Below are positions 1 through 8,948 of a stretch of 64,000 bases of DNA, in pieces (the stretch's first letter is position 1; each line of letters begins with the position of its first letter). This stretch comes from Paracoccaceae bacterium. GTDB lineage: Bacteria; Pseudomonadota; Alphaproteobacteria; Rhodobacterales; Rhodobacteraceae. Where the stretch lies: NCBI GenBank assembly GCA_030697175.1, contig JAUYQR010000005.1, positions 124,001-188,000 on the forward strand, given 5' to 3'. The position numbers and the translations under genes were made by a program. The notes below the pieces were generated by a model that was not told where the DNA came from, ran no database searches, and saw nothing but the letters and a program-made list of their open reading frames with translations.

Positions 1-43
1 GCGCCCGGTCTGTGCGCTTGCAGAGAATCTTATGGCAGGGCCG

Positions 44-85
44 CAGAAAAAGAAAGGGCGGGCTCCGAGTTGCCCCCGGCCCGCC
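44..85 (-). terminator. Rho-independent terminator of phaP
   Basis: On the minus strand a GGCGGGC / GCCCGCC stem (79-85 and 57-63) is followed by a pyrimidine run, CTTTCTTTTTC. It lies 41 bases beyond the phaP stop codon and fits a classic intrinsic terminator ending the phaC-phaP transcript. Confidence 0.75.
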
Positions 86-125
86 ATTTCAACAGCGTGA
101 TACTCGTTACACCTTGGAAAGGGTG

Positions 126-575
126 TTACTTGGCGGCGGCGGCTGCCTTTTTGGCGACCGAGGTCACTTCAGCGGTGGCTTTCTTGACGGCAGCGGTCGC
201 GTCTTCCGACATGTCCTTGCCAGCAGCCAGCATCAGTTCGACGGTTTCCATCTGGACCTTCTTCGCAACTTCAGCGAAAGCGGCCATGTTTTCAGCAGCC
301 ATTTCGGCAGCGGCCGACGCGAAGTCGGTGGCCGATTTGGTGTAATCGGTCGGTTCGGATTTGGCCTTGGAGACGTCCGAAAGCTTGGCGATCGAGTCCT
401 TGGCCCACTTCGAGGTGATCTCGGTGGATTTTTCGGCGGCTTCGAGAGCGACTTTCGAGAACTTCTCGGCGAAGGCGGCCTGGGTTTTGAAGGCGTTCTG
501 GAACGCCGAGGCGTCAACCGGGAACGAGGCCATCATGTCTTGCATGGTCTTGGCGAAATCGGGGGTCTTGGTCAT
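126..575 (-). CDS. phaP: Phasin (PHA granule-associated protein)
   Basis: Small 149-residue protein that coats polyhydroxyalkanoate granules and controls their size and number. It is rich in Ala, Lys and Glu, predicted helical, and ends in a Lys/Ala tail (VAKKAAAAAK), as in Phasin_2 proteins. The ATG at 575 is chosen because GGAG lies just upstream and the longer upstream reading frame has no family resemblance. It lies 146 bases downstream of phaC on the same strand and has its own promoter with PhaR-type sites. The regulator gene phaR, usual next neighbour in this group, would lie outside the window to the left. Confidence 0.92.
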   Translation of the reverse strand: MTKTPDFAKTMQDMMASFPVDASAFQNAFKTQAAFAEKFSKVALEAAEKSTEITSKWAKDSIAKLSDVSKAKSEPTDYTKSATDFASAAAEMAAENMAAFAEVAKKVQMETVELMLAAGKDMSEDATAAVKKATAEVTSVAKKAAAAAK

Positions 576-624
576 GTCATCTGCTCCGTTTGCTGACGGG
601 CACCGGCCCGCGTTCGATGCAAGA

Positions 625-653
625 GATATACATGCTGCACCGCAGCATTTCAA
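625..653 (-). promoter_or_regulatory. phaP promoter (-35 TTGAAA, 17 bp, -10 TATATC)
   Basis: Reading the minus strand, TTGAAA (653-648) is separated by exactly 17 bases from TATATC (630-625), giving a good sigma70-type promoter 50 bases before the phaP start. The spacer contains the palindrome CTGC-N3-GCAG, so a bound PhaR would block polymerase directly. Confidence 0.7.
635..645. promoter_or_regulatory. PhaR-type operator 1 (CTGC-N3-GCAG)
   Basis: CTGCACCGCAG is a perfect CTGC-N3-GCAG palindrome, the TGC-rich site reported for the PHA-responsive repressor PhaR in Rhodobacter and Paracoccus. It lies wholly within the spacer of the phaP promoter. Confidence 0.7.
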
Positions 654-660
654 GTGCTTT

Positions 661-671
661 CTGCATTGCAG
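661..671. promoter_or_regulatory. PhaR-type operator 2 (CTGC-N3-GCAG)
   Basis: CTGCATTGCAG is a second perfect CTGC-N3-GCAG palindrome. It is 26 bp centre to centre from operator 1 and just upstream of the phaP -35 box, so the two sites could be bound cooperatively. Confidence 0.65.
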
Positions 672-721
672 CAAGGCCGGCGGGCGCGTGGCGGTTAACC
701 CTGCGTAATCTGGCTGAAATG

Positions 722-2542
722 TCAGTCGCCAGGCGTGGCCGTAACATAGGTGCCGGGCGCGGGACTGAGCGAATCGGCTGGTTGGCGGGCCTTGACCAGC
801 GGGCCGGACCGCGCGGCGAGCCAGTCTTTCCAGCGCGGCCACCAACTGCCCTTGTGGAAGGTTGCGGCCTTCAGCCAGTCCTCCGGCGCGCCACTGACGG
901 GGGCGTCGTTGGTGTAGTGGCCATATTTGTCTTTCGACGGCGGGTTGATGATGCCGGCGATGTGGCCGGATTCGGACAGGATGAAGGTCTTGTCGTCAGA
1001 CCCCATCTGGCGGATGGAATTGAAGCTGCCGCGCCAGTGGGCGATGTGGTCGGTTTCGCAGGCGATCGCACAGAGCGGCAGCTTGATGTCGTGGAGCGAG
1101 ACGGGTTTGCCGAAGACCTTGAAGTGGCCCAGGGCAAAGCCGTCGTCCTGGCAGAGGCCGCGCAGGTAATCGACGGCCATCCGGGCGGGCAGGTTGGTGC
1201 CATCGCCGTTCCAGTAAAGCAGGTCGAAGGCGGGCGGGGCTTCGCCCAGCATGTAGGATCTGATTGCGGGGGTGTAGATCAGGTCGTTGGAACGCAGGAA
1301 GGAGAAGGTGCGCGCCATGAAGAGCTTGGACAGGATGCCGTCGGTTTCGGTCTGGCGTTCGATGCCGTCGACGAAATCGTTGTTGAGAAAGACGCCGACC
1401 TCGCCGGGGTCGGAGAAATCGGCCAGCGTGGTGAAGAAGGTGGCGGCGTTGACGGATGCATCGCCGGCGTTTTGCAGGTGCGCGAGGGTGAGGCCAAGCG
1501 TGGTGCCGCCGATGCAGTAGCCGACAGCGTTGATCTTGGGCTCGCCGGTGATGCGGCGGACCTCGGCCATCGCGCGCAGGAATCCGTCGCGGATGTAGTC
1601 GTCAAGCGAGGTGCCGGCGTAGCTGGAATCGGGGTTGACCCAGGAGACGACGAAGAGGGTGAAGCCTTGGTCGACGATCCATTTGATCAGCGAATTCTGG
1701 GGCTTGAGGTCCATGATGTAGAACTTGTTGATCCACGGCGGGAAGATCAGGAGGGGGATCTTGTGGACCTTGTCGGTGGTGGGCGTGTATTGGATCAGCT
1801 CCAGCATCCGGTTGCGGTAGACGACCTCGCCGGGGGTGGTGGCGAGGTTTTCTCCGACCTTGAAGGCCTCGCGGTCGGCGAGGGTGACGACAAGCTCGCC
1901 GTGGTTGCCTTCGACATCGCGGACGAGGTTTTCAAGGCCCTGCACGAGGCTCATCCCGTCGGTGGCGACGGCCTTTTCCAGCGCGTCGGGGTTGGTGGCG
2001 AGGAAGTTCGTGGGCGCCATCATGTCGACGATCTGGCGGGTGAAGTATTCCACGCGCCGACGGTCGTTGTCCGGCAGCGTCTCCATGTCGGCGGTGGCGG
2101 TGGTCACGGCTTCGGCGTTGAGGAGGTATTGCTGCTTCAGGAAGTTGAAGAACGGGTGGGTGTCCCACAGGGGGTTGGAAAAGCGGCGATCCTTGGGGCC
2201 GGGATCGGGCGGGGCCTTGAATTCGCCCTTGGCGAGGGTCTGCTGCGCCTCGACGTAGTGCTTCAGGGTCTTGCCCCAGTAGTTGACCTGATGTTCCACC
2301 ACGCGGGCGGGGTTCTGCATCATTTCGGCGAGGTAGGCGGTGGCGGCCTTCATGTAGACGTCGGGCGCGGGGCCTGCCAGCGCCGGGTCGGCCTGCTTGC
2401 GGTGGGCGAGGGCGGCGGTCAGGCGTTTTGACAACTCCTCCATCCGGGCGAGGTTTTCCTGCAACCGCAGGGCGCGTGCTTCGGACATTTCGGCATCAGC
2501 GGCTTCGGTTGGGGAAGCGGGGGTGCGGTCTTCTGTTGTCAT
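722..2542 (-). CDS. phaC: Class I poly(3-hydroxyalkanoate) synthase
   Basis: Polymerises hydroxyacyl-CoA into PHA at the granule surface. At 606 residues it has the usual class I length. The lipase-like box GYCIGG (341-346) carries the nucleophilic Cys343; Asp498 (ACETDH) and His527 (SESGHI) complete the triad expected for PhaC, and the conserved PPWINKFYIMDL segment lies near 270. The ATG at 2542 follows GGTGGA at a usable distance. It is divergent from the depolymerase phaZ with about 100 bases between them and lies upstream of phaP on the same strand, so synthesis, granule coating and degradation are grouped. Confidence 0.96.
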   Translation of the reverse strand: MTTEDRTPASPTEAADAEMSEARALRLQENLARMEELSKRLTAALAHRKQADPALAGPAPDVYMKAATAYLAEMMQNPARVVEHQVNYWGKTLKHYVEAQQTLAKGEFKAPPDPGPKDRRFSNPLWDTHPFFNFLKQQYLLNAEAVTTATADMETLPDNDRRRVEYFTRQIVDMMAPTNFLATNPDALEKAVATDGMSLVQGLENLVRDVEGNHGELVVTLADREAFKVGENLATTPGEVVYRNRMLELIQYTPTTDKVHKIPLLIFPPWINKFYIMDLKPQNSLIKWIVDQGFTLFVVSWVNPDSSYAGTSLDDYIRDGFLRAMAEVRRITGEPKINAVGYCIGGTTLGLTLAHLQNAGDASVNAATFFTTLADFSDPGEVGVFLNNDFVDGIERQTETDGILSKLFMARTFSFLRSNDLIYTPAIRSYMLGEAPPAFDLLYWNGDGTNLPARMAVDYLRGLCQDDGFALGHFKVFGKPVSLHDIKLPLCAIACETDHIAHWRGSFNSIRQMGSDDKTFILSESGHIAGIINPPSKDKYGHYTNDAPVSGAPEDWLKAATFHKGSWWPRWKDWLAARSGPLVKARQPADSLSPAPGTYVTATPGD

Positions 2543-2642
2543 GCTAACATTTCCACCCTATTCTCGCCGCTGTGCAGCATTGCGTCACCTTCTGCGTGAG
2601 CGTGCCACGCGACGGGAAGCCCGCGCCGGGCAAGGAGACGTC

Positions 2643-3920
2643 ATGAAGTATATGTTCACCTACGACCTTATGGAAAGTGCGCGCAACACGAATGAGTGGT
2701 TGGGCGCGACCGCGAGGGCGATGGCGTCATATCCGGCGTTCGCAATGTCGATGAACCCGATGCTGCCGCTGATGGCCGCATGGGGCGAGGTGACGGAACG
2801 CACGTTCAGCCGGATGATCGCCAAGCCCGACTGGGGCATCCGGTCGATCGTCGGGCCGGACGGGCAGGACCATCTGGTGGATGTGAACCAGGTGGTGGAA
2901 AAACCGTTCGGCAACCTGATCCAGTTCTTCGTGCGCCGCCGCCCGCCGATGGCGCGCAAGGTGCTGCTGGTGGCGCCGATGTCGGGCCATTACGCAACGC
3001 TGCTGCGGTCGACCGTGGCCAGCCTGCTGCCCGATGCCGACGTGTTCGTGACCGACTGGCACAACGCGCGCGACATTCCGGTGAGTGCGGGCAAGTTCGA
3101 CGTCGAGGATTACACGCTGTATCTGGCCGAGTTCATGAAATTCATGGGGCCGGAGACGCATGTGATCGCGATCTGCCAGCCGGTGCCGCTGACCCTTGCC
3201 GCAACGGCCTATCTTGCGGGGCAAGACCCCGACGCACAGCCGCGCAGCATGACGCTGATCGGCGGGCCGGTCGATCCTGATGCCGCCGCGACGGAAGTGA
3301 CCGACTTTGGCCGCCGCGTGACGATGGGCCAGTTGGAGCATCTGGCGATCCAGCGTGTCGGGTTCCAGCACAAGGGCGCGGGCCGGCTGGTCTATCCGGG
3401 GCTGCTGCAACTGCAAAGTTTCATCACGATGAACGCCGAGCGGCATGGCAAGGCGTTTTCCGAGCAGGTCTTCCGCGTGTCGCGCGGCGAAGGCGGCGAC
3501 CATGACGCGCACAACCGGTTCTATGACGAATACCTTGCCGTGATGGACATGACGGCGGAGTTCTATCTTTCCACCGTCGAGCGCATCTTCAAGAACCGCG
3601 AGATCGCGACCAACAGCTTTGTGGTGGCGGGCAAGACCGTTGACATGGGCGCGATCACCAAGGTTGCGGTGATGACCGTCGAGGGTGCCAACGACGACAT
3701 TTCCGCGCCGGGGCAATGTGTGGCGGCGCTGAACCTGCTGACCGGGCTGCCCGACGCCAAGAAAGCCCAGCATCTGGAGCCGGGCGCAGGGCATTACGGG
3801 ATTTTCGCGGGCAAGAGCTGGCGGCTGAACATCCGCCCGCTGGTGTTGAATTTCATCGACGCCAATTCCGGTGGTGCGTCGGGCAAGACGGCGAAGATCG
3901 CCCTCGCCTCATCGCAGTAA
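2643..3920 (+). CDS. phaZ: Intracellular polyhydroxyalkanoate depolymerase
   Basis: Mobilises stored PHA from native granules. The 425-residue length, the start MKYMFTYDLMES and the catalytic motif ICQPV with Cys178 in place of a lipase Ser match the intracellular PhaZ family of Ralstonia and Paracoccus; NDDISAPGQ and GAGHYGIF supply the expected Asp and His. The ATG at 2643 is preceded by GGAG; an upstream in-frame extension is unlike the family. It is divergent from phaC. Its last 12 bases overlap the end of the convergent alpha/beta hydrolase gene. Confidence 0.93.
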   Translation: MKYMFTYDLMESARNTNEWLGATARAMASYPAFAMSMNPMLPLMAAWGEVTERTFSRMIAKPDWGIRSIVGPDGQDHLVDVNQVVEKPFGNLIQFFVRRRPPMARKVLLVAPMSGHYATLLRSTVASLLPDADVFVTDWHNARDIPVSAGKFDVEDYTLYLAEFMKFMGPETHVIAICQPVPLTLAATAYLAGQDPDAQPRSMTLIGGPVDPDAAATEVTDFGRRVTMGQLEHLAIQRVGFQHKGAGRLVYPGLLQLQSFITMNAERHGKAFSEQVFRVSRGEGGDHDAHNRFYDEYLAVMDMTAEFYLSTVERIFKNREIATNSFVVAGKTVDMGAITKVAVMTVEGANDDISAPGQCVAALNLLTGLPDAKKAQHLEPGAGHYGIFAGKSWRLNIRPLVLNFIDANSGGASGKTAKIALASSQ

Positions 3921-4640
3921 CAAGGTTTCGGGCCGCAGCATCAGCGGCCCGGCGAAGAATTCGGTCAGGGCTTCGGACACGGCCTCGGGCTGTTCCAGTT
4001 GCGGCAGGTGGCCTGCCTCCGGCACGATGTGCAGGCGTGCGGTCGGGATCAGACCGGCAAGAAACTCTGCGCGGCGCAGCGGCACGATGGTGTCGGCGGC
4101 ACCGGCGATGACCAAGGCCGGCACTTTCAGTTTGCGCAGGGTCTTTTGCTGGTCTGGACGGCGTTGCAGCGCGCGGGACTGGCGCTGGAACTGATCGGGG
4201 CCAAGCCCGGCAGCCATGTCCTGCACCAAGGCCAGCACATCATCGCACCATTCGGTCTCGGCAAGTGCGGTCAGCGGGATTTCGTGGCGCATCGCATCAG
4301 CGAGCTTGCCGGATTTGGCAGCGATGATCTGCACCTCGCGCGCGGCGGCGGCCTGCGGTGGTTCGGGCAGGGGGTCGGTGGCGATAAGGGCAAGGCGGGT
4401 GACAGCCTCGGGCTTGCGGCGCAGGATTTCGATCGCGACAAGGCCGCCAAGCCCGTGGCCGAGAAGGCCGAACTGCGGCGGCAGCAAAGGCAGGACCGCC
4501 TGGGTGATCTGTTCGACCGATTCGCCGTGCGTCGGCAGCAGGACGATGACCATCCGGTTGGTGCCCAGATGCACAAGCTGCGGCAGGAAGGCCCGCGCGT
4601 CGGCCATGAAGCCCGGCAGGACGACCAGCGGGTCTTTCAT
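3909..4640 (-). CDS. Alpha/beta-hydrolase fold protein lacking the nucleophilic Ser
   Basis: A 243-residue alpha/beta-hydrolase-like protein. The nucleophile elbow, normally G-H-S-x-G-G, reads GHGLGG (61-66), so residue 63 is Gly (codon GGG). The other triad positions look intact: Asp183 in AADTIVP and His211 in EAGHLPQ. Either it is a non-catalytic pseudo-hydrolase or it uses other chemistry. It starts 15 bases after the stop of the upstream hydrolase gene on the same strand, so the two are probably co-transcribed. Its 3' end overlaps phaZ by 12 bases. Substrate unknown. Confidence 0.85.
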   Translation of the reverse strand: MKDPLVVLPGFMADARAFLPQLVHLGTNRMVIVLLPTHGESVEQITQAVLPLLPPQFGLLGHGLGGLVAIEILRRKPEAVTRLALIATDPLPEPPQAAAAREVQIIAAKSGKLADAMRHEIPLTALAETEWCDDVLALVQDMAAGLGPDQFQRQSRALQRRPDQQKTLRKLKVPALVIAGAADTIVPLRRAEFLAGLIPTARLHIVPEAGHLPQLEQPEAVSEALTEFFAGPLMLRPETLLLR

Positions 4641-4655
4641 CGGCGAGGCAGGGCC

Positions 4656-5411
4656 TTATCCGGCATCGGGGCTTCCCTTCAGGATGTCTTCGACGGCTGA
4701 CGTGATCATCGCAAGACACGGCCCGGTTGAAAAGCGGTGATCGGCATCCTTGACGAGGGTCAGGCGGATATCCGGGCCACGGGCATGGTCGAACAGCGCA
4801 AGCGCGCGGTGCGGCGGCACGTCGACATCGGCGCTGCCTTGCAGAAGGCGCGTCGGGAACGGCAGGTGGAGCGGGCTTTGCAGCACGAGGTTCTGGCGGC
4901 CATCCTCGATCAGGCGGCGGGTGATGACGTCGGGATCGTCGGAATAGGCCGAAGGGTTGGCGATGGCGCCTTCGTTCAGAAGCTGGGTGCGCTGGGCGGG
5001 CGTCGCCTCGGCCCACATGATCTCGGTGAAATCGGGGGCGGCGGCGATGCCGACGAGGCCGGCCAGCTTTTCCGGAATCTGCTGGGCGAGGAGCAGGGCG
5101 ATCCAGCCGCCCATCGACGAGCCGACGAGGATTTGCGGGCCTTCGGTCAGGGTGTCGATCACGGTGCGGGCGTCTTCGGCCCAGTCGCTGATCGCGCCGT
5201 CGGCAAACTGTCCGTGCGAACGGCCGTGGCCGGAATAGTCGAAGCGCAGGAAGGCGCGGCCCTGCGCCTCGGCCCAGGATTGCAGATGGACGGCCTTGGT
5301 GCCGGTCATGTCGGAGCGGAAGCCGCCGAGGAACACGACGCCCGGTTCCTTGCCGGGGGTGCGGACATAGGCGATGTGGCGGCCTTGCGGGGTGGTGAGG
5401 TAGGTGGTCAT
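4656..5411 (-). CDS. Alpha/beta hydrolase, ABHD10-like
   Basis: A 251-residue hydrolase with an intact nucleophile elbow GSSMGG (Ser99), an N-terminal FLGGFRSDMTGTKA stretch and FDYSGHGRS, resembling the ABHD10 / YcfP-like esterase-thioesterase group. Acid and His candidates are D and H in the C-terminal third (KDADHRF). The ATG at 5411 gives the family-like start MTTYLTTPQGRHIAY; the longer upstream frame is not coding-like. It is the first gene of a two-gene unit with the Ser-less hydrolase and is divergent from thrS. The physiological substrate cannot be told from sequence. Confidence 0.88.
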   Translation of the reverse strand: MTTYLTTPQGRHIAYVRTPGKEPGVVFLGGFRSDMTGTKAVHLQSWAEAQGRAFLRFDYSGHGRSHGQFADGAISDWAEDARTVIDTLTEGPQILVGSSMGGWIALLLAQQIPEKLAGLVGIAAAPDFTEIMWAEATPAQRTQLLNEGAIANPSAYSDDPDVITRRLIEDGRQNLVLQSPLHLPFPTRLLQGSADVDVPPHRALALFDHARGPDIRLTLVKDADHRFSTGPCLAMITSAVEDILKGSPDAG

Positions 5412-5576
5412 GGGGAGGGTATAGCAGGGGCGCGGGGTCTGCGTCAGTCGGGGCCGGGCAGGCGCGCAAAGAACCGCCAAGTGGTTGACAACAGGCGGTG
5501 CGCGGGGCAACAAGACGCCCGACATAACCCGCAACCGGGCGTTTCGTAGGCGCCAAAACGACGAGGAGGACACGCG

Positions 5577-7523
5577 ATGTCCAACATCTCCCTGACATTT
5601 CCCGATGGCAACGCGCGTGAGTATGCGGCAGGCGTGACGCCGGCCGAGGTGGCCGCGTCGATTGCGCCGGGGCTGGCGAAGAAGGCGATTTCCGCCAGTG
5701 TGGACGGGGCGCACTGGGATCTGGCCTGGCCGATCAAGGCGGATGCGACGATTGCCATTCACACGCTGGCTGATGACGCGCAGGCGCTGGAACTGATCCG
5801 GCACGACTGCGCGCATATCATGGCGCGGGCGGTGCAGGAGATCTGGCCGGATGTGAAGGTCACGATCGGGCCGGTCAGGGATTACGGCTGGTTCTATGAC
5901 TTCGACCGCGAAGAGCCGTTCACGCCGGAAGACCTTGGCCAGATCGAGGCGCGGATGCGCCAGATCATCAACGCCCGCGAGCCGGTGCGGACCGAGGTCT
6001 GGGAGCGCGCGCGGGCGGTGGAGTATTACCGGGGGCGGCACGAGCCGTTCAAGCTGGAGCTGATCGACCGGATTGCGGAAGATCAGGATCTGCGGATGTA
6101 TTGGCATGGGGGCTGGCAGGACCTGTGCCGGGGGCCGCATCTGCAGCATACAGGGCAGGTTCCGGCGGATGCGTTCAAGCTGACGCATGTGGCGGGGGCC
6201 TACTGGCTGGGCGACGCCTCGCGTCCGATGTTGCAGCGCATCTACGGCGTGGCGTTCAAGAACCGCGATGATCTGAAGGCGCATCTGACGATGCTGGAGG
6301 AGGCCGCGAAACGCGACCACCGCAAGCTGGGCCGCGAGATGGAGCTGTTCCATCTGCAGGAAGAAGCGCCGGGGATGGTGTTCTGGCATCCGAACGGCTG
6401 GACGATCTACCGCCAGCTTGAGGATTACATGCGCGGGCGGCTGCGGACGGCGGGCTACAGGGAGATCAAGACACCGCAGGTCGTGGACCGCGTGCTGTGG
6501 GAGAAATCAGGCCACTGGGAAGCCTACCGCGAGAACATGTTTCTGGTTGAGGTCGACGAGGACGGCGCCAAGGAAAAGCGGATCAACGCGCTGAAGCCGA
6601 TGAACTGCCCGTGCCATGTGCAGGTCTACAACCAGGGTCTGAAATCCTACCGCGACCTGCCGCTGCGTCTGGCGGAGTTCGGGTCGTGCCACCGCTACGA
6701 ATCGTCGGGGTCGATGCACGGGCTGATGCGGGTGCGCGGCTTCACCCAGGATGATGCGCACATCTTCTGCACGGAAGAGCAGATCGAGAGCGAATGCGCG
6801 GATTTCATCACGCTTCTGGCCTCGGTCTACAAGGACCTTGGCTTTGACAGTTTCGAGATCAAGCTGTCGACGCGGCCTGCGGTGCGGATCGGCCGCGATG
6901 AGACGTGGGATATTGTCGAAGGTGCTTTGGAAAACGCGATCCGCAAAACCGGCAATGCCTATGAGATCGACCCCGGCGAAGGGGCGTTCTATGGCCCGAA
7001 GCTGGATTTCAAACTGACCGACGCGATCGGGCGCAAGTGGCAGTGCGGCACCTTTCAGGTGGACGCGCAACTGCCGGACCGGCTGGGGGCGGAGTATGTC
7101 GGCGAGGACGGGGCCAAGCACATGCCCTACATGCTGCACCGCGCGATCCTTGGCTCGTTCGAGCGGTTCATCGGCATCCTGCTGGAAAACTACGGCGGCA
7201 AGCTGCCGTTCTGGCTGGCACCGCGGCAGGTTGTGGTGGGGTCCATCGTATCGGATGCCGACCCGTTCGTGCTTGAGGTGGTGGCCGCATTGAAGAAAGC
7301 CGGCGTGCGGGCCGAGGCGGACGTGCGCAACGAAAAGATCAACTACAAGGTGCGCGAACATTCGGTCGGCAAGGTTCCGGTGATCCTGGCCATCGGCATG
7401 AAAGAGGTCGAGGACCGCACGGTTTCCGTCCGCCGCCTGGGCGAAAACCGGACCGAGGTGATGAGCCTTGATGCGGCGGTGGCCGAGTTCGGGCTGGCCG
7501 CGCTGCCGCCGGCCGGACACTAG
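5577..7523 (+). CDS. thrS: Threonine-tRNA ligase
   Basis: Charges tRNA-Thr and edits mis-attached Ser. The 648 residues show the expected order: N-terminal TGS domain (about 1-60), editing SAD region with the [11 protein letters not shown] motif, class II catalytic core (about 250-530, including [10 protein letters not shown] and [16 protein letters not shown]) and a C-terminal anticodon-binding domain. The ATG is preceded by a strong AGGAGG. The 5' leader holds TTGACA at 5485-5490 and a small ACGCCCG / CGGGCGT hairpin, but I see no clear -10 or T-box-like element. Confidence 0.97.
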   Translation: MSNISLTFPDGNAREYAAGVTPAEVAASIAPGLAKKAISASVDGAHWDLAWPIKADATIAIHTLADDAQALELIRHDCAHIMARAVQEIWPDVKVTIGPVRDYGWFYDFDREEPFTPEDLGQIEARMRQIINAREPVRTEVWERARAVEYYRGRHEPFKLELIDRIAEDQDLRMYWHGGWQDLCRGPHLQHTGQVPADAFKLTHVAGAYWLGDASRPMLQRIYGVAFKNRDDLKAHLTMLEEAAKRDHRKLGREMELFHLQEEAPGMVFWHPNGWTIYRQLEDYMRGRLRTAGYREIKTPQVVDRVLWEKSGHWEAYRENMFLVEVDEDGAKEKRINALKPMNCPCHVQVYNQGLKSYRDLPLRLAEFGSCHRYESSGSMHGLMRVRGFTQDDAHIFCTEEQIESECADFITLLASVYKDLGFDSFEIKLSTRPAVRIGRDETWDIVEGALENAIRKTGNAYEIDPGEGAFYGPKLDFKLTDAIGRKWQCGTFQVDAQLPDRLGAEYVGEDGAKHMPYMLHRAILGSFERFIGILLENYGGKLPFWLAPRQVVVGSIVSDADPFVLEVVAALKKAGVRAEADVRNEKINYKVREHSVGKVPVILAIGMKEVEDRTVSVRRLGENRTEVMSLDAAVAEFGLAALPPAGH

Positions 7524-7757
7524 CGGCAGCCGCTTTTATGGGCGGATGAAGGTGGTGGCGCGGGCGGCAGATCAGGCGCCCGTGCGCTTCGCTTGGGCTG
7601 TGCCAGCCTTGCGGCTTGATTTTCGGCGAATCCTTGGCATCATTTGTCGCAGTGACGACAGAATTCCTGACCGCCTCTCGTACCCGAAGGCCCTGGAAGA
7701 CCTGATTGCACGGCCCGTGGCAATCACGCCGCGGGGGGTTCTGAGAGGAGAAGCGGC

Positions 7758-7964
7758 ATGCCGACCGGCACCGTGAAGTGGTTCAACTCGACCAAGGGTT
7801 ATGGTTTCATCGCGCCGGATGACGGCGGCAAGGATGTGTTCGTGCATATCTCGGCGGTGGAGCGCGCCGGGTTGAAGGGGCTGAACGACAATCAGAAGAT
7901 CGGGTTCGAGTTGCAGTCGGGCCGGGATGGCAAGCAATCGGCGGGTGATCTGCGGCTGCTTTAG
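7758..7964 (+). CDS. Cold-shock domain protein (CspA family)
   Basis: A 68-residue single cold-shock domain protein that binds single-stranded nucleic acid and acts as an RNA chaperone. RNP1 (KGYGFIAP) and RNP2 (VFVHI) are both present. AGAGGAG precedes the ATG. About 230 bases between thrS and this start hold no gene and may include a long untranslated leader, as is common for csp genes. Its stop overlaps by four bases the stop of the convergent ArsC-like gene. Whether it is cold-induced cannot be told. Confidence 0.93.
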   Translation: MPTGTVKWFNSTKGYGFIAPDDGGKDVFVHISAVERAGLKGLNDNQKIGFELQSGRDGKQSAGDLRLL

Positions 7965-8287
7965 GCCGTCAGGGCGGCTTCGGTCGCGGCGTCCCAGCCG
8001 AGGTGCCATGTGGTGCCGTTCTGGATGATCGGCCGTTTCAGGACGGTCGGCTGGGCCGCTATCTGCGCCTCGGTGTCGGAGGCTTTCAGGAAATCGTTGA
8101 AGGCGCGGTAGGTGGTGGACTGCTTGTTCACCGCCCTGTCGCCGAATTCGTGGGTGATCGCCTCGATCTCGGGCATGGTCAGGGGTTGGGCGCGGACGTC
8201 GCGGAAGGTGACCTCTTTTCCGGCGGCTTGCAGGGCCTTGAGGGCTTTCTTGCAGGTGTCGCAGGTGGGGATGCCGTAGAGGATCAT
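7961..8287 (-). CDS. ArsC/Spx-family thioredoxin-fold protein
   Basis: A 108-residue protein with the start MILYGIPTCDTCKKA and a C-x-x-C pair (Cys9, Cys12), typical of the Spx/MgsR/YffB branch of the ArsC family rather than true arsenate reductases. KRPIIQNG is the conserved Arg-Pro loop. A reductase activity on glutathione-linked or arsenate-like substrates is possible but unproven, and no ars genes lie nearby. It is convergent with the csp gene and shares the TTAG at 7961-7964. Confidence 0.85.
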   Translation of the reverse strand: MILYGIPTCDTCKKALKALQAAGKEVTFRDVRAQPLTMPEIEAITHEFGDRAVNKQSTTYRAFNDFLKASDTEAQIAAQPTVLKRPIIQNGTTWHLGWDAATEAALTA

Positions 8288-8402
8288 CGGGACGCTCCGG
8301 GTGGTGTCCCACGGTGGGACAGGGTGATGGGCTGTTAGGAGTCAAGGGGTTAGCCTTGCGCGTTAACCCGTTGGTAGCATGTCCCACGCCAAGCGCAAAG
8401 GG

Positions 8403-8798
8403 TCAGCCGGTGATCGCGCGGGTGATGGCGAGGCCGGCCCATGCCGAAAATGCGGTGAGGACGGTGCCCCAGACCGTGTCGGTGGCGACCATCGACAGAT
8501 GCCAATCCTGCATGATCGCGTAGCTGGTGAATTCGTAGGTGCCGTAGGCCATCGCGCCGATGATGAGCGCGGGGATCACGACGGGGCTGCCGGTCTTCAG
8601 CGCGGGCAGCGAAACCAGATACACAAGGCCCGCGACGTAAGCCGCGTAGAAGGCGGCGGCGGGGCCAAAGCGGATCGGTTCGGCCAGCAGGGGGCCGATG
8701 TGCCGGGCGAACAGCGGTTTCATCACCAAGGTCAGCATGATCGCATCGAGGATCAGGAAGACGGCGGCGGTGGAGAGGTAGAGGGTCAGGGTCTGCAT
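8403..8798 (-). CDS. DUF2177 family membrane protein
   Basis: A 131-residue protein with about four hydrophobic helices (near 1-25, 42-65, 72-95 and 108-130), resembling the DUF2177 inner-membrane family of unknown function. The ATG at 8798 is chosen because AAGGAG lies just upstream; a longer frame would add a non-hydrophobic leader. The conserved YGTYEFTSYA motif lies between helices three and four. It is divergent from the peptidoglycan-binding gene. Confidence 0.8.
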   Translation of the reverse strand: MQTLTLYLSTAAVFLILDAIMLTLVMKPLFARHIGPLLAEPIRFGPAAAFYAAYVAGLVYLVSLPALKTGSPVVIPALIIGAMAYGTYEFTSYAIMQDWHLSMVATDTVWGTVLTAFSAWAGLAITRAITG

Positions 8799-8948
8799 GG
8801 CGGCTCCTTTTGCGCAATGGTAGGCTGAAATCCGAAGCGGACCAGAGTGCGGCGTGGCTGCAACCAACCGGGGGCGTTGCGCGTTGACGTGTCAGCAAGA
8901 CTGTTCGGGGGCCGATCCGGCCCGACCTGAAATGAAAAGGATACCGCC

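Noticed and set aside
691-706. CtrA-type site TTAA-N7-TTAA before phaP
   Set aside because: Second half reads TAAT, not TTAA, so only one half-site is present.
590-2431. 613-codon plus-strand frame opposite phaC
   Set aside because: Antisense of a full-length PHA synthase; no domain seen.
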